Assembly: GCF_023343835.1 (NCBI RefSeq)
Contig: NC_064442.1
Location: 17,346,501 to 17,410,500 of the forward strand
DNA length: 64,000 nucleotides
From: Lagopus muta
Taxonomy: Eukaryota > Chordata > Aves > Galliformes > Phasianidae
Reading direction: 5' to 3'
Below are positions 1-12,822 of the stretch, one piece after another. How positions within the stretch are numbered: position 1 is the first letter of the stretch; each line of letters opens with the position of its first letter. The position numbers and the translations under genes are program-made. Under the pieces are notes generated by a model. It saw only the letters and a list, made by a program, of their open reading frames with translations, did not search any database and was not told the origin of the DNA.

Positions 1-3000
1 AGACAGGCTGGAGTGCTGGGCTGGAAAATCAGATAAAAAAAATGCTAGGGCAATCTTTGTGGAAAGTCACTGCTTATTCTCCTTTAGCTTGCAACGCTGG
101 CAATAAGATATTCCTACATCCTGCAAACAAAGCTGTGGATTTTCAGTCTCCAACTTGTTTTGCATGTCGCTTCTCCACCTAACGCCCATCCCTGCCCTCT
201 CCGAAGTAACAACTGAAATACAATTATACACTCATTTCCAAGTGAGTTCTCCTCTTTCTCTGATTTCCTGACACCATTTCCTGACACTCGGCCTTGGGGG
301 AAAACTGAACACAACTGTTCTATTTTACAGCCACTGGAGCATCCTGGCTGTGAGAGTTTATGAATTAATGCCTGAAGACTTGAAGCCAAAGCCAAAGCCA
401 CAAGTCTGGTCCCCCCCTCATTGTAGCATGACTCAAACACGATCGGAGACATTTTACTGAGGTGAAAGAACGCAGCTCTCTCCACAGCTGGTGGCTTTTC
501 AGCAGGCAGCAGGACAGCCGTGCTGCACCCTCCATGGCCACAACTGGTTTCCATCAGTGCAGCAAACAATCAGAGCCATGTGTCACACTGACACCGGCAC
601 GACTTTGTCAGTCTCCTCACGTCACACTGTGATTTGGCACAGGGCTGCCCTGCGCTGCGGAGCTGCAGGAGCAGTGCTGTTCCAACGGCAGATGGGGCTG
701 CAGTCTAACTGTATTCCAGCACAGTGCCCTCAGACACATGCTACCACAGCCATCCTTTCTCATACGTCGACTAAATATGTTTCCAGACACAGTTTTTGCC
801 CGGAAAGTCAGTGCCAAAAGCTTCCTCTGCATGACCTAACACAGAAAGCCCGCCAGACAGAGCTCTGCCCAGCCTTCAGCCCCTGTTTTATCTATGTGCT
901 GACTCTGTACTGCTCTGCTTCTTGGTTCAACACCTTGCAAGCCTGCGCCCCACAACCAGAAAAACTGCATTAGGAAGTAATTCTGCTACAACACGAGAGA
1001 GTACTGGAATTTCATACCCTAGTTAACTCCTTCCTTTTGTGTGTTTAACAAATATAAGGAGAAAAGTTGCACTAATTGGAACATTTTCTTGGAAAATGTA
1101 CTTCTCCATTACAGAAAATCTCCAAGCAGACCATTTACACAAAAAGATTAGTGCGGGTGAGGATGGTTTTTTTTACCATTTAACTGGGTAATATTATTTC
1201 TCAGAAATGGCACGAATTGCACTCGCTCTGCAATCCTATCACAACACAGGCAGTTTTATGGCCTGCTAGGCAATGCTTTTCCTGCTAATAACACTGGGTA
1301 AAATGAGAAAGCACTGTAGTATTGCACACCCTCATGGACATTTGTCTCATGTTTTCCTGCTGGCCGCACTCACTCCCCTTTGCTCAGATGCACTGATATG
1401 GATCAGCTTTCCTGTCATGTGCTGTGTAGGTGTGCATGTGAACTACATGTGTGTCAGTGCAGACATGTCACGAGCACACAGCAGTTACATAAGCCACGTT
1501 AGAACTTTCAGATCTCTTGCCCTTCAGCACCAAATGGGAATGGACTGAACACAGCCACATGCTCTAATGGGACTCCTGACACAGGCAGGAGCTGCTGCCT
1601 GCTCCACGAGGGCTTCCAGGATGAGCGGTTCCTGTGAGCTGCTCTGCCACTGCCTGCAGCTGTAGCAAAGAGGAAATGTGTGCCTTCAGACAAGAGGAAA
1701 TGTCTGCTAAGCAAAAAAACCCAACCAAATAGCCAACAAACAAAAGAATTCCAACACTGAGCTCTTTCCATACTTTGAAACCAGAAGTGCTCCTATGCTA
1801 TTACAGATGATGTTCACATTGACCTTTATAGGTGTAAAGTGGTATTGTGCTCTCAAAAAAATTCAGACAGCTTCTTCACTGACGTACAACTGCAGTCATC
1901 TTTTTCTGGTGCTTTCCTTCCCCTTTAAAGACAGCCAATGCATTTCTATTCCAACTACAGAACCACTACCATGAGTGATAATGACGATGCGAGTGATGAT
2001 GAGTGAAATGAATGAGATCTTCTTTCAGCACAAATAAAACCTGTAACATTCTTCACACGTCCAGGATATGGATCCCATGGCTGCTAACAGCTGCAGCTGG
2101 ACAGGGGGCAGCAGAGCCTGCTGAAGGTAATGAGAACACACACAAAATGCATGAGAAACATTGCTCTGCTGTGACAACCCGACATGGTTCGTCTCTGCCC
2201 TACTCCTCAGAACTAAGAAGGCCACGAGGAGAACCAGGCAGTCCCTCGTGAGATCTCCTGAGCTCCATGGTGCTCCTGGTATCTCTGCTGTTGCAATGAC
2301 AGCCCTTCCCATGGCTGAGGGATGGGAATGTGCACATTGCAGAGCTGCAGGCTGTTCTGAAACGTGTTGTCTGGGGGACAGAACTCACAAGGAGACGCTC
2401 AGTCTCAGGAAAACGAAAGCAAAAAAAGCCCTCAGATGTTCAATACGAAACAGCATTAGGTTTCTAAAGTGTTCACAGGACATATGCAGTACTGCTGCAC
2501 ATGTCATCCTGCACACCGAAGCTTTTTATGTAAGCTGATAAATACAGATACTTGCAACTTTTACCCAGAAACAGCAGCACGATGACGTTCAGCAGCAAAC
2601 ATTCACCAAGCCACAGTGCCAGGAACGAGCACAGACAGACAGACAGTTCAGCTGTAGTATCATGGCACTTCCTTCATCAGGTGCTTGGGTCAGCACTGAG
2701 AGGCTTAAAGGCTAAATCACTGTGTGTATGAATGAGAAACAACACCGCTTGTTTCGGTGGCTGCACACAGGAGAGCTCAGCGTGGCCCTGTTCAGTTGAT
2801 ATAAAACAAAGAGCAGTGCCGAAGCGTATTTCACTTTCACATCAGGTTCAGGTTTGGAGCTGCAGTGCAGAAATGGAGCAGCCCCAGCTCAGGTGTCCTC
2901 CCATCAGGAATGGAACCTTGCACACAAATGCAGTGGTATTTCTGTGGCTCTCATCTGTTGACATCACCTTTGCTGAGTGCACATAGCTAGCAATAAACAT

Positions 3001-4741
3001 GCATTTCCAGCATTTTCCCTTTGTTCTACGTAATTTCAGGCTAGCAGCTCTCCCTTAGATGCGTGCCGGCTGAATCACGATGAAGGCCTTCTCCAGTAAT
3101 ACTTTACACTAACATAATCCAATTAAAAGGAACTTAATTGGTGTGCAACATTCCCTACAATTTCAACATTTTAAAAATGAATAGTCTCAGTAAGTACCAG
3201 ATGGTGACATGCACTAATTAATCAGGCCTGCTCCATGAATGAGCGTATTAAAATGAAGGCACCTATTAGACATGTGTTTTCAATGCTGTATGCTGCAAAA
3301 CCTCCCCTTAAATGAATGCCTACCACATTACTGAGCGATACGTACACACGTGCATTTCATCATTTGGTCTCCAATCAGGGGATATCTGATCTAGCTTTCC
3401 TTTCTTGCTGTTTCTTTAACTTCAGGCCACTCATGAGAACGGGCCCAGGGTTTTTTTTGCCACACAATAAATCACACTGACAAACCTCTGTAAGAGGCAG
3501 CAGCCCATTGTACTGCTGGCAAACGACCCACTAAGCTCTCACCACTGACAGGCATGTCCTCAATCTGAAAAATAAGTGAGGGAATCCTGCCTGGGCTTCC
3601 TCTGCATGAGTGCACCACGAAACCACCACGGCTTTGTGGTTGTGCCTGAAGTGCTTGCAGGGATCTGGACGGCCACTGATCATCACACACAGCCCTGTAT
3701 GTTAAACTTAAGACTGAAATCATTGTTGTTCTTCTCAGAGTCTGAGATACGTATCTATACATCCACATGCAATAAAAAACATTTTAAGGAACTTCAGGGA
3801 AAAGCCCCAAATGTTCCAACTTCGTGCCCCATCTCCGGCCTGGTGGCTGCAGGCTTGGGCAGCCAGCACAGATAACTGGCACTGCAGCCATCTGCATGCT
3901 TTCTCCATGCCGACAAAACAAAGCACACCAAAAAAATCAACCCCAAACCAAAGAACTTTCTCTAATTTTACATCCTTTGTTCAACTTCAAAGGAAAACAG
4001 ATTCCAAGTGAAGCTAACGGCAACATCTGTTCTGTGCTGGGATTGCAGCACGGAGAGCCTGGCAGACAGAAGTCAGGGTCCCCAGCTTACAGGCAGTGCC
4101 CAGAAGCACTGCGCTCTGAATGACCTTGCAGCACTTATTAATGGAATTCAGATTAAGCAAAAACTATATAATAAGATGCTGTACAGCATCGCAGTGGAGT
4201 TTGGATATAAAGGCTAACATATCAGCACTTAAAGACATGAGAAGTGCACAGGACCTGACAAAAATGAACGAGAATTGAACACTGTAGACTTTATAGCCAG
4301 GAACAGTGACTCAAAGTCTTATTCAAAGTCTGGTAGCATATAAAAAAATAAGATCCAAATGTTGTGACTCTGATGTGTGACACCACGTTCAGCCACAGCA
4401 CACAGTTTGCAGCAGGGACACCGGGAAAGCATGTGAATGAAGCAACGACATGAGGGACTATCATAGTTTTATCCCCAACAGTGGGCTAATAATTCAGTGA
4501 CTATCTGATCACTGGTGTAGGAAGCCAGAAGTGAGCTCTGGCAGGTTCTACAGGATGCAGATTCCAAGGAATGCTATGTGTGGTCATCAGTTCTGGTAAG
4601 AAAGTTTGTTTCAGGTAATATTTTCTTTTGGTCAGAACTGGTATCTGCTCAAGGCTATAAAATGACAGATCTGCAGAAAACAACGGATCTCTCTGGATAT
4701 TAAAGAGGTGATGACCTTAATTTTAGGCCAACATAAACCTC
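1..4741. other. Non-coding interval, no gene recognised
   Basis: I see no exon, RNA gene or recognisable transposon here. Open frames of up to about 150 codons exist on both strands, but their peptides resemble no family and lack paired splice signals. Minor features are a short GACA run near 2635-2650, a GATGA-rich stretch near 1975-2010 and a GCCAAA triplication near 383-398. About 3050-3360 is AT-rich with several TAATTA/AATTAA motifs and looks like a conserved non-coding element, which is inference only. CpG is rare, as expected for methylated avian intronic or intergenic DNA. Confidence 0.6.
3119..3141. repeat. Perfect 8-bp inverted repeat with homeodomain-like half sites
   Basis: CCAATTAA at 3119-3126 is followed by a 7-nt spacer and then TTAATTGG at 3134-3141, an exact reverse complement. 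AATTAA/TTAATT cores are typical homeodomain binding sites, and the AT-rich surroundings resemble a conserved non-coding element. The inverted repeat is seen directly; a regulatory role is inferred. Confidence 0.45.
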
Positions 4742-4960
4742 GAGGGATACTCCAGAAGTGATGCCTCCTGTTTTCATTATTTTGTCCTGCAGTGTCAGAG
4801 CTGGATGTTGCTGGTGTGGCAGTGGAGGTTGATATGCACAGCTAATGGTGGTGACTGTGCTGAAAAATCGTGTGTCCCAGCTGAGAATTTGTTCTATCAG
4901 GTAGTGCTATTTGTATTCCATGGAAACAAAACAGGCAGCGTTTCTTTTGGAGCAGCCTAT
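4742..4960 (-). mobile_element. Short non-autonomous mariner-type DNA transposon (MITE, chicken Galluhop/Mariner1-like)
   Basis: The two ends form an imperfect terminal inverted repeat of about 34 bp. The left end reads GGGATACTCCAGAAGTGATG and the reverse complement of the right end reads AGGCTGCTCCAAAAGAAACG, and both continue into GCCTCCTG / GCCTGTTTT. The interior, read on the minus strand (a CCATGG motif, then an AAATTCTCAGCTG motif, then a CACCACCATTAGCT motif), matches what I remember of the chicken Galluhop/Mariner1 family. At about 220 bp it is an internally deleted copy with no transposase. The flanking TA target-site duplication is not clear, so the exact ends are uncertain by a few bases. 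Confidence 0.72.
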
Positions 4961-6866
4961 GTGTAAAACTGCCAACTTACTTCAGATCAATAGCAGCACG
5001 GAGGGCATGCCATGGAGGGAGAGTAAAACAGAGTCAATGCTGAACAAAGTTCTGTAAAAGAATAGTTGCAAAATTGCTGTGAGAATAGTATGAAACAATC
5101 AGGAAAACCACTGGGAGCTTTTCTTTTCTAAGCTCCCATTCTGTACTATCTCTCAGTTAAGAAGAGCTTAAATGACATTAATATTTCACAAAAGCAAGTG
5201 AGTGAAGGAAACCCTTGAATGTTTTTTTCCACCTAAAACCTGTAAGAAAAGAAACATGATAGAAATAACCAACGAACTGCAGCAGAAACCTGCCCTTGGC
5301 TACACAATCTGCGATGCTTCAGAAGAGAACAGGCATTTCTTCACAATTTACCTAACCCAAAGAGATAATGCCACAGAGCAGCGAAGAGGCAAGAAATATC
5401 CTCAGGATCTGCGCAGGTAATGTGATTAGATTCTGCATCATCACATTTACAACAGAAAAAAACAGCAAGGACAAGCTCTCACAGTTGGTTTTCAGGCCCA
5501 GGAGACCAGCCAAGGCATGTATCTGAATGCAATCTTCTAAATTCTGACAGGAACAGATTTTTACCTTGTAAAAACTGTTAATAAAATATTTTTCCTTTCG
5601 GAAAAATCATCTTTTTTCATTAATATACCCTAAGTTTCTAATGACCAGCTATCATTCAGACAGCACTGCTGAGCATATTCTTTTGGGACACTTCCCACCT
5701 GCACAGGAAATTAGCTTTCCTTTTCCTTCCTCCCCACGCCCCAATAAGCCAACCCTATAAACACTGTTTACTGGGATGCCTAAAGGTGGCTGCGTACAAC
5801 ATTCCGAGATCTAGCAGCAAATGAAGGGCAAGCACAGAAGCACATCTGCTGAGATGAACTAGCAAAACAATACTTGAAAAATGCATCCTCAAGTTCAAGG
5901 CATTTAAGTCTGCCTCAAATCTGTTCAAGAAAAGCTGTGAGGATTAAGTGTAGCATTCAGAGAGTGCACTGTATGACTACACCTTCACCAGCTTACTTCA
6001 TACTCTGCTACTATGCTACTATTTCTACTTACTGATCCACGTCCTCTTCCCAGGCTCGCTTGAAATCCTGCCCATCGCCTATTTCTCCAGCTGCACATGA
6101 AAACAGCTGCCACAGTAAACTTTACAGAACTGTTAAACTTCTTGTGTTCCCAATAAACAGCGATGAACTACCCAAAAAACACTGCACTGCTTCTGTAGCT
6201 ACAAAAGCAGGTAATGGTTGTGGTTAACCTTCTGCTGAGCACTGCTTGAAAACAAACCCGTCTGCGTTATTCCTGTGTTATTGAATCCATCCATTCTGCA
6301 ACTCCAATTTACCTGAAAATCTCTTTCATGTACTGCTGCAACTTACGGCTCCAAACTTCCCCGCAAAACCCCTGATGCAGCAAAACATGAAATGCTATTG
6401 CCAAGCATGCATCAGAGTAAATGCGGGGCAGCAAAATACAAAACAGGACTGAAAACAACATTCAGGGTCTCAGAAAGAAGTAGCCGAAGACAAAACACTG
6501 TAATATCAGAAGCAGATAAATAACATTGTTATTGGTGGACCGCAGCCATACTGTAAGAGGTTGGCTGGAATAAATGAGATAAAATGCACTGCAGAAAAGC
6601 CACATGGTTACTTGCCATCAGTCACAACCCCCTACCCAAGAGGCTTTTGATTTAACAAATACTTGAGAGAATTGTTTAGAAATAAAACCCTATCAAGTAT
6701 TATTAAAACAAAAACAATGGAGATATTGAAAGGATTTGATAAATTAAGGGCAACAGCTCAGTGGGGCAGGACAGTGTGAAGCCAGCAAGTAGAGAAAGCT
6801 GAGAACCCAGGGGCTGAACTACAAAAGGGCTACATGGCCCCTTACCAGAGCTGTGCATCAGTGCAG
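4961..6866. other. Non-coding interval, no gene recognised
   Basis: No gene or repeat family is recognised. A charged plus-strand open frame at 5202-5419 runs up to a donor-like CTGCGCAG/GTAATG at 5417/5418. It has no convincing upstream acceptor and no family resemblance, so it is not called as an exon. The rest is AT-rich, CpG-poor sequence with C exceeding G on the plus strand (21 C against 7 G in 6001-6060). Confidence 0.55.
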
Positions 6867-6922
6867 CAATGGGCAAACCCAGCATGAGAGGGGCCAATGG
6901 GCAAAAACAGTATGAGAGGGAC
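6867..6922. repeat. 28-bp tandem duplication
   Basis: Two adjacent 28-nt units, 6867-6894 and 6895-6922, each start CAATGGGCAAA and end ATGAGAGGG plus two bases, with four differences between them. A degenerate third match to the ATGGGCAAAA core lies near 6981-6990. It looks like a slipped-strand duplication. No known satellite is recognised. Confidence 0.8.
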
Positions 6923-7469
6923 TTCTCAATTTAAGACTTCCATGATGAAACCTTGCTCTTCTTCCTACCTGACCATGGGATAATGGGCAAAAGAGAAACA
7001 ATTCTTTTAATAAGCTCTTAAAAACCACTTGACTGCAGGACGTGCCAATGGTGCCACAGAATGCACGCAGCAAGCAGCTTTCACAGATTACATGCTTTCA
7101 GTGCAAGAAAATCAATGACATGATCCTCTGAATACTTTGCTCAATTCTATTTATCACATCTCAGGAAGAAATACAGCACTGAAATAAACACATGAAGATG
7201 TTTTTCAGAGAAGAGAGGCCCTTCCTATTAAGTGAAACAAAAAGATTGGGATAGTTCAGAATTGAGACAAAAAAATAACAGTTGATCAGTGATCATCAGG
7301 TAAGGAAGGCAGACTGGCTGTTCTCATTTGGTCTTTCAGGGAACAAGGGCAACAAGCCCAGGAGGCTGTGCATTGCATCTGCAGAAAGACAACTACTCTA
7401 CATAAAATGCTTCCTGAAACAAGATGGCACTGAGATCAAGAGGTCAGCTGGACTCAGAAAAGGATCAGA
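6923..7469. other. Non-coding interval, no gene recognised
   Basis: AT-rich sequence without a recognisable gene, repeat family or splice-flanked open frame. A long open frame starting at 7282 on the plus strand runs through the antisense CR1 tail at 7470-7525 and is judged accidental. Confidence 0.55.
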
Positions 7470-7525
7470 TCATAGAATCACCAAGGTTGGAAAAGACCTC
7501 CAAGATCATCCAGTCCAACCATTGG
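7470..7525 (-). mobile_element. CR1 LINE, 3' tail fragment
   Basis: CATAGAATCACCAAGGTTGG followed by AAAAGACCTCCAAGATCATC and CAGTCCAACC is the reverse complement of an avian CR1 3' UTR end, with the ATTCTATG-type tail repeat at the left. Only about 55 bp remain, consistent with the extreme 5' truncation usual for CR1. Confidence 0.9.
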
Positions 7526-8004
7526 ATGCTTATAAATACGAGATGTTCATACAGACATTGAGATACCGACACCATATTGGGGGGGAAATTCAGTTTCTGT
7601 GTACAAGTTGCCCGCCCCATGAAATCTCACAGCGACTGTCAGTCTATTCACACTCATACATCCAGTTCTCCCACTTCTTTGCAGCAGATCTGATGCACAG
7701 AACCACAGGATACCAGATGTCATATGAAAAATTCCTGTGCTGCTCATCGTGTCTGTTCTACATATGTTTCCATCTTTGTATGGCATGTTCCTTTTGTTTG
7801 GGACTTCACCTATGAAAGCTTTCTTTTGGCAGGCTGTTCTCAAAATCAGCCTCTTCGGTAGCAGCATCATTCTGTCTTTTCTTTTTATCAAATCCCACTG
7901 TTTATTTTGCTATATTAAACTGTTTTGAGAATACCAATATCCCATTGGTAAGATCTTTTACAAGCATTATAAGATTTTAAGTATCCCAGCGGTAAGATCT
8001 CTTC
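7526..8004. other. Unassigned sequence between two CR1 tails
   Basis: This holds open frames on both strands (7547-7891 minus, 7282-7815 plus) that resemble no protein family. It could be a diverged transposon interior, because it is flanked by CR1 tails of opposite orientation and contains a spaced direct repeat at 7938-8000. I cannot assign it. Confidence 0.4.
7938..8000. repeat. Spaced 19-bp direct repeat
   Basis: TATCCCATTGGTAAGATCT at 7938-7956 recurs as TATCCCAGCGGTAAGATCT at 7982-8000, 17 of 19 identical, 44 bp apart start to start. The second copy directly abuts the CR1 fragment that follows. It may be an old duplication or part of an unrecognised element. Confidence 0.7.
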
Positions 8005-8213
8005 CTTCAGGCTGGATATGAGGAGAAATTTCTGCTCATAAAGAGCAGTTGGACACAGGCTGCCCAGGGAGGGGTGCAGTCACCAACCCTGGAGGAGCCC
8101 AAGGAAAGGGTGGACGCAGCACTGAGGGACATGGCTGGTGGGCACAGTGGGATGGTTTGGGGTTGGACTTGATGATTCTAGAGGTCTTTTCCAGCATCAA
8201 TGATTCTATGATT
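8005..8213 (+). mobile_element. CR1 LINE, 3' end fragment
   Basis: It runs from the CR1 segment GGCTGGATATGAGGAGAAAT through the ACAGGCTGCCCAGGGAGG region to the 3' UTR (TTGGACTTGATGATTCTAGA, then GGTCTTTTCCAGC). It ends in tandem ATTCTATG-type tail repeats at about 8201-8213. It is 5'-truncated and carries only remnants of the ORF2 C-terminus. Confidence 0.92.
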
Positions 8214-11200
8214 TCCCCCTCCTTGTTTTGTAACTCATAATTCAGGCTTGTATCTGGAAACAGTTTTTCATTCATTTTTTTCTGACAGCATTCTCACATT
8301 TGACCATGGAAAACAGAGGCCTCAGTCTATACGACTTGGGTCAGATAACTTTATGCTACTCCAGCATACCTTTTGCAGATCCACGGCAGCAGTAATTGCA
8401 AGGGTAAGGAAAACAGATGAAAGTCTTAAAAAAGATGAGTGCTCTTTGAATGCTGCCATACTGCAGGACAGAAATGATATGAAAGGGATTTCTCTCCACA
8501 ACTAATCTAAGCAATTTAATTTTTGAAACAAAATATGCATTACTTGGAAATGCAGATAAATATAAAGCACATACTGATATACCTCATTCACTGCTCGGTG
8601 CAGCAGGTGGCTACAAAGGCCTTGCATCTTCATAAAAATTCCTTCAGTTTTCCATCCCAGAGCAACCACCTCCTCCATTGCCTTCTACTTGCTGCACTCA
8701 TTTTGTTTTGTTCTTTGCATCTATGATCAAAGAGAAACACTCTAATTTGAGTATTTCTTTGATAATCTTGAGAACCTAGCTACAGGTAATTTTCTGGTCA
8801 TCAAAGATAGTTCAAGCAGCTCATTCTCACTTAGACTACTGCTCTAATCAGTGTGTCATTTATTCATACCAATAAACTATTTTACCAGACATGAAGAGTG
8901 CAATAAATTGTCATCTGCAGCCATAAGCCACAGCAGTGAGATGAGTGATGAGCTCTAAGTGAGAAGATCAAACATCACTGCTAATGTTGGTGTTAAAAAG
9001 AACAACAGTGGCACTCTAAGATGGATTTTCCTTTCCATCCATAGATATCCTTTGCCTAGAATCCATCCCTCTAAAATGGGAAGCAACTGTTGATGAGAAT
9101 GTTACTAGGGATAAAAGCACCATCGCAGGTGAAATTTTATTCAGAAAAAGAACTGGCAGATACCAAGATGGTGTGCTCTTTAGCATCTGTAATAAACAAG
9201 AACCAGTTTTTTAATATCTGATTAAACGTTGTGTCCAAATGTACTACAGTACTTCTCCTCCTTCCCAGCACAGCACTGCAGGGCAGCAATACCAGCATTC
9301 AGTTTGCTGCAGTTTCTCTGTGCATCACTCTTGCCAGCTTCCCCCATGCAGTCCAAGCAGTGTCAGAGGTGAGAAGAGATGCTGCTCCCTAACTGCATTC
9401 GCAATGGTATCACCAGCCCCTGGAAAATCTGAAGTCCACACTGCACAAGTGTTCTAGGCATTGCAGGAGGGGCTCTGCCATGCAGCTGTATCCCTTTAGA
9501 GTGAGGGAATTCTAACACTGACAGACCAGAGCTGAAAGCCACAGAGATAAGTGCACCCTCAGATCAGCATGCTATGCTCCTCTCTGTCCCTGCCACAGCT
9601 CCCCCCAGGCTCCGCTACCCCTGCACTGTCCCTTCCATGGATGGGCAGGATTGCTGGCAGAGCTCTCTGATCCTAATTAAGGGGCTGCTGACCGTGCTTG
9701 AAAACCACAGGCTTGAAGCCGAGCCAGTGTTCGCTCCTTGGGTTGAGCCACGTCTGAAACAACAGAACCAAAGCATTGCAAACAAGTGTTATCAAAGGAA
9801 AAAGAAAGAAAACCAACAGCAATGACTTTGGAATTCTCTCTTTAGTTCTTTTTTAAACATATAAAAGTTTCCTAAAGGAGCTGTTAGCCAAATGTTCATT
9901 TTGCCATTTGTGCTTGACAGAGTTTTTAGAATTCAAAGCTTTTTCTGTCCAGAAAAACCACAGTGTGGATTTTCCAGCCTTGCACTACTAAGATGACTCA
10001 ATGCTAACCTACAGGGGCCTGAAGATAAAAGCTGAATGACATTCACCCGCGCTCTTTACCTTTCAAACAAGGCTTCCTGACAGCATTCTTCACTCCCACA
10101 CAAGACCGCTGCGATCCACCGCAGTGCAGGGATGGCTGTCCCAGCAAATACGCCGAGCCCTGGGCATTACCTTCCATCATCACTACCAACCCAGTGGAAG
10201 GCTGCTGCTCCCAGCTCTCAGAGGGAGCTCCTATTCCTGCAGCACTATGCTATTTGTACTCACCTGTTAACAATAAGGACTGATCTAACGTGGACTGGGA
10301 GATGCAGAGATTGACACCAATGCCTCTGTGCAGGAAAGAGGCACAAAGTCTTTCCACTGCTCTCTACAGAGATCCTGGGCTCAGGCCGTGCAGCAGCACA
10401 CGAGTCAACATCAGGACTCCATCAGATCACAGAAATCCAAGTCACACTGCCCTGTTAGCACTTCAGAGCCATTACACACAAGAGGGTGATGTGTGCCAGC
10501 TCCAAAATGCAATGCACGGAAGAGACAACATGCTCTCTGTAGTCCTTAGCCCTGCCATTTGTTCAGAGAAATCTCTACTGCACTCTTTAAGGTTGTGAGC
10601 TCCAATTTGCCTTAATAACACATGTTGGCAGTGGGAAATTAATGACATAAACAGTGCACGGGATCCCAACTGTTAGGTGAATTGCGATGGTAATTGCCAC
10701 AACTATGCAGACAGTGTTACTCGTTTCTTTTGCTCCTATACTTAAGAAGTGCTATTGGTTTCTACCTTTTTACATTAAAAAAAAAAACAAAACAAAACAA
10801 AAAGCAAATTGAGCACTTGAGCCCTCTCAGTAAAACATGCTGTTCCAGCCTTTAATCCCTAATGACTTTGTGCTTTGTTATTAACACTCCTAGCCTGCTG
10901 CTCGCCAGAAGACGATGAGGCGTTCCTGGAGCTTCACAGCGGTGGTGAGCAGAGTGCAAGGGAGCCCTTCCAGCCCTGCAAACGGATTCCTCTGCACACC
11001 AAGACAAGGAGCTGCCCTTTTAGGCCCAGACTCCTGAAAGTGCTCAAAAACCCTGCTCAATTTTAGCATGAGGATCAGTAACACACCGTTACATAGCAAG
11101 CTGAACACAGCCTCGTGCTTCAGCCCTACCAGCTGGCCAGGCCTCGCTCGCACAACATACACCACACTTCTATCATTTCACTTCCTTATGAACAACACAT

Positions 11201-12822
11201 TTGGAATGTAAGTTTTGCCTTCTGCATAGTTGCTAACAGAATACATCCATTCACAGCTCACTAATCATACTCAGTGTCAGGGAAGATGATGTACGGAGGA
11301 AGAAAGATGCTTGGTTTTGCCAAGCCAAGGAACCAGGCTTTGACTTTCAAAACTGTTTTAAAAGAAACAAACTTCTTGTTGCTAACTTGGCAGCTCTTTC
11401 ACAACAATATCAGGCAGTTATTCAGCAGAAAAAACAGCAATTTGCATAAAGATTCAGAAATTTCTGAGGTTTCTTCATAGATCTGCAGGAAGATGTTATC
11501 ATTTTTTGTTTTATTTATTCTTTACATACCCCGAGAGTTAACCCTTACAACCATCACTGTCTTTGGCTGTGTTAATTACCCTGTCTTCAAATCATCACTC
11601 ACATCACCACTACTCAAGAAAGCTCTAAGAAGCCTGTATGTTCACAGTGCTTCCAATGCCTGCATTTTGATAGAAATTGCAATATGTGCTTTTGTTCCAG
11701 CAGAGAATTCCTCCAAGCCTGATATAATTCAACGTGATTAACAAAAGGACAGTTTCATAACGCTAATTAGCATTGTGTAGTCAGAAGATAGACTGTGGGC
11801 CTGTATCTCTAACGCCCCATGTTAAATTTGTTCTCTAGACATAAAAAGATTGGTACATCAAGCATATCTTCTTTTCACAATCCGCCTTTCAAAGCAGCCC
11901 AGATGAATCGTAATGCACACAGATAGACTGAAATGCTCAGCAGATGATTTTGCTTGAATCTCAAGTGCGACAAATTAAACGAGATCTTCACTCACTGCCT
12001 TGGGAGGAGATGGCAATGTATTACATTTTACAAGCAACAGCAGTTGGAAATCCAGTTTTGGCTGATGTACATTTCTAATTGCATGCTAAAACTTGAAGAC
12101 CCAAGAACTGGAAAGGAAAAGAGCAGGAGAGAGACTTCAGCAAGACAACGAGAGGGCTGCTTACTGAAACTAGGGAACATCACCATTAAGGCCTGCAGGG
12201 TTGAGCTAAAGAGGGAAAAAAGCAGATTACTTGTTCTGCACAATGCACTGCCTGAGAGAAATGGAGTTCTGTATGAACTTATTTTAATTCCCGAAGCCGT
12301 AGCAACATGACAACTTGAGTGAGAGTTTGCATTTTACACAGCATGATGGAAGAATTGCATCAAATCTAAGTAATGAGATAAATCCTGCCTCCAAACTCCA
12401 TGAGCCCTTAGTAAGCCCCGATCCACAGACAAGACAAATGAAATTCTCAGGCCCTTCCCAGAATCCCACTGCTTGATAGAGCTGTTCATCTCCTGGTGCA
12501 CACTTCATTTTCACACTTAAAAAATGAAGCTTAAAAAGAGAAATCAGTAAGAAATCTCAAACATCTTTTGAAAGTCAGATTTCAAACTTAGGAAAATGCA
12601 ATTCAAACACTCAGTCCACTGGCTGCATTTTTTTAAAAGCTGTTTTGATAAATTTGATGTGTTATTCCACAATAATGTAGACAAATCCTCTGTTTTCTTG
12701 CATGTACATCACTATTACTCTACCTATACTGAAACAGACCCTACAGCAGTATGATTGTTACAGATCAATGTCCGGGTAGAGGATGGTGGTGAGTGGTGCC
12801 CCATGGGGGACCTTCATGAACA
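8214..12822. other. Non-coding interval, no gene recognised
   Basis: No gene is recognised. A purine-rich A tract lies at 10777-10803. A perfect 10-bp palindrome GCTAATTAGC sits at 11762-11771, a possible homeodomain site. A charged plus-strand open frame (11954-12307, 118 codons) ends in TGA without a clear splice acceptor and matches no family. Slightly higher CpG occurs near 9700-9770 and 10900-11000 but falls far short of an island. Confidence 0.5.
10777..10803 (+). repeat. A-rich low-complexity tract
   Basis: Eleven A residues (10777-10787) are followed by CAAAA units. The flanks show no recognisable retroelement body, so this is a simple repeat rather than a defined poly(A) tail. Confidence 0.85.

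Noticed and set aside
5202..5420. Plus-strand frame ending near a donor-like CTGCGCAG/GTAATG
   Set aside because: Upstream acceptor is poor and no homologous family is recognised. Treated as accidental.
7282..7815. 177-codon plus-strand frame
   Set aside because: It runs straight through an antisense CR1 tail, so it cannot be an ancestral gene, and the rest of the peptide is unremarkable.
11954..12310. 118-codon charged plus-strand frame
   Set aside because: It looks protein-like but has no acceptor, no start context and no family match. It shows how often such peptides arise by chance in A-rich sequence.
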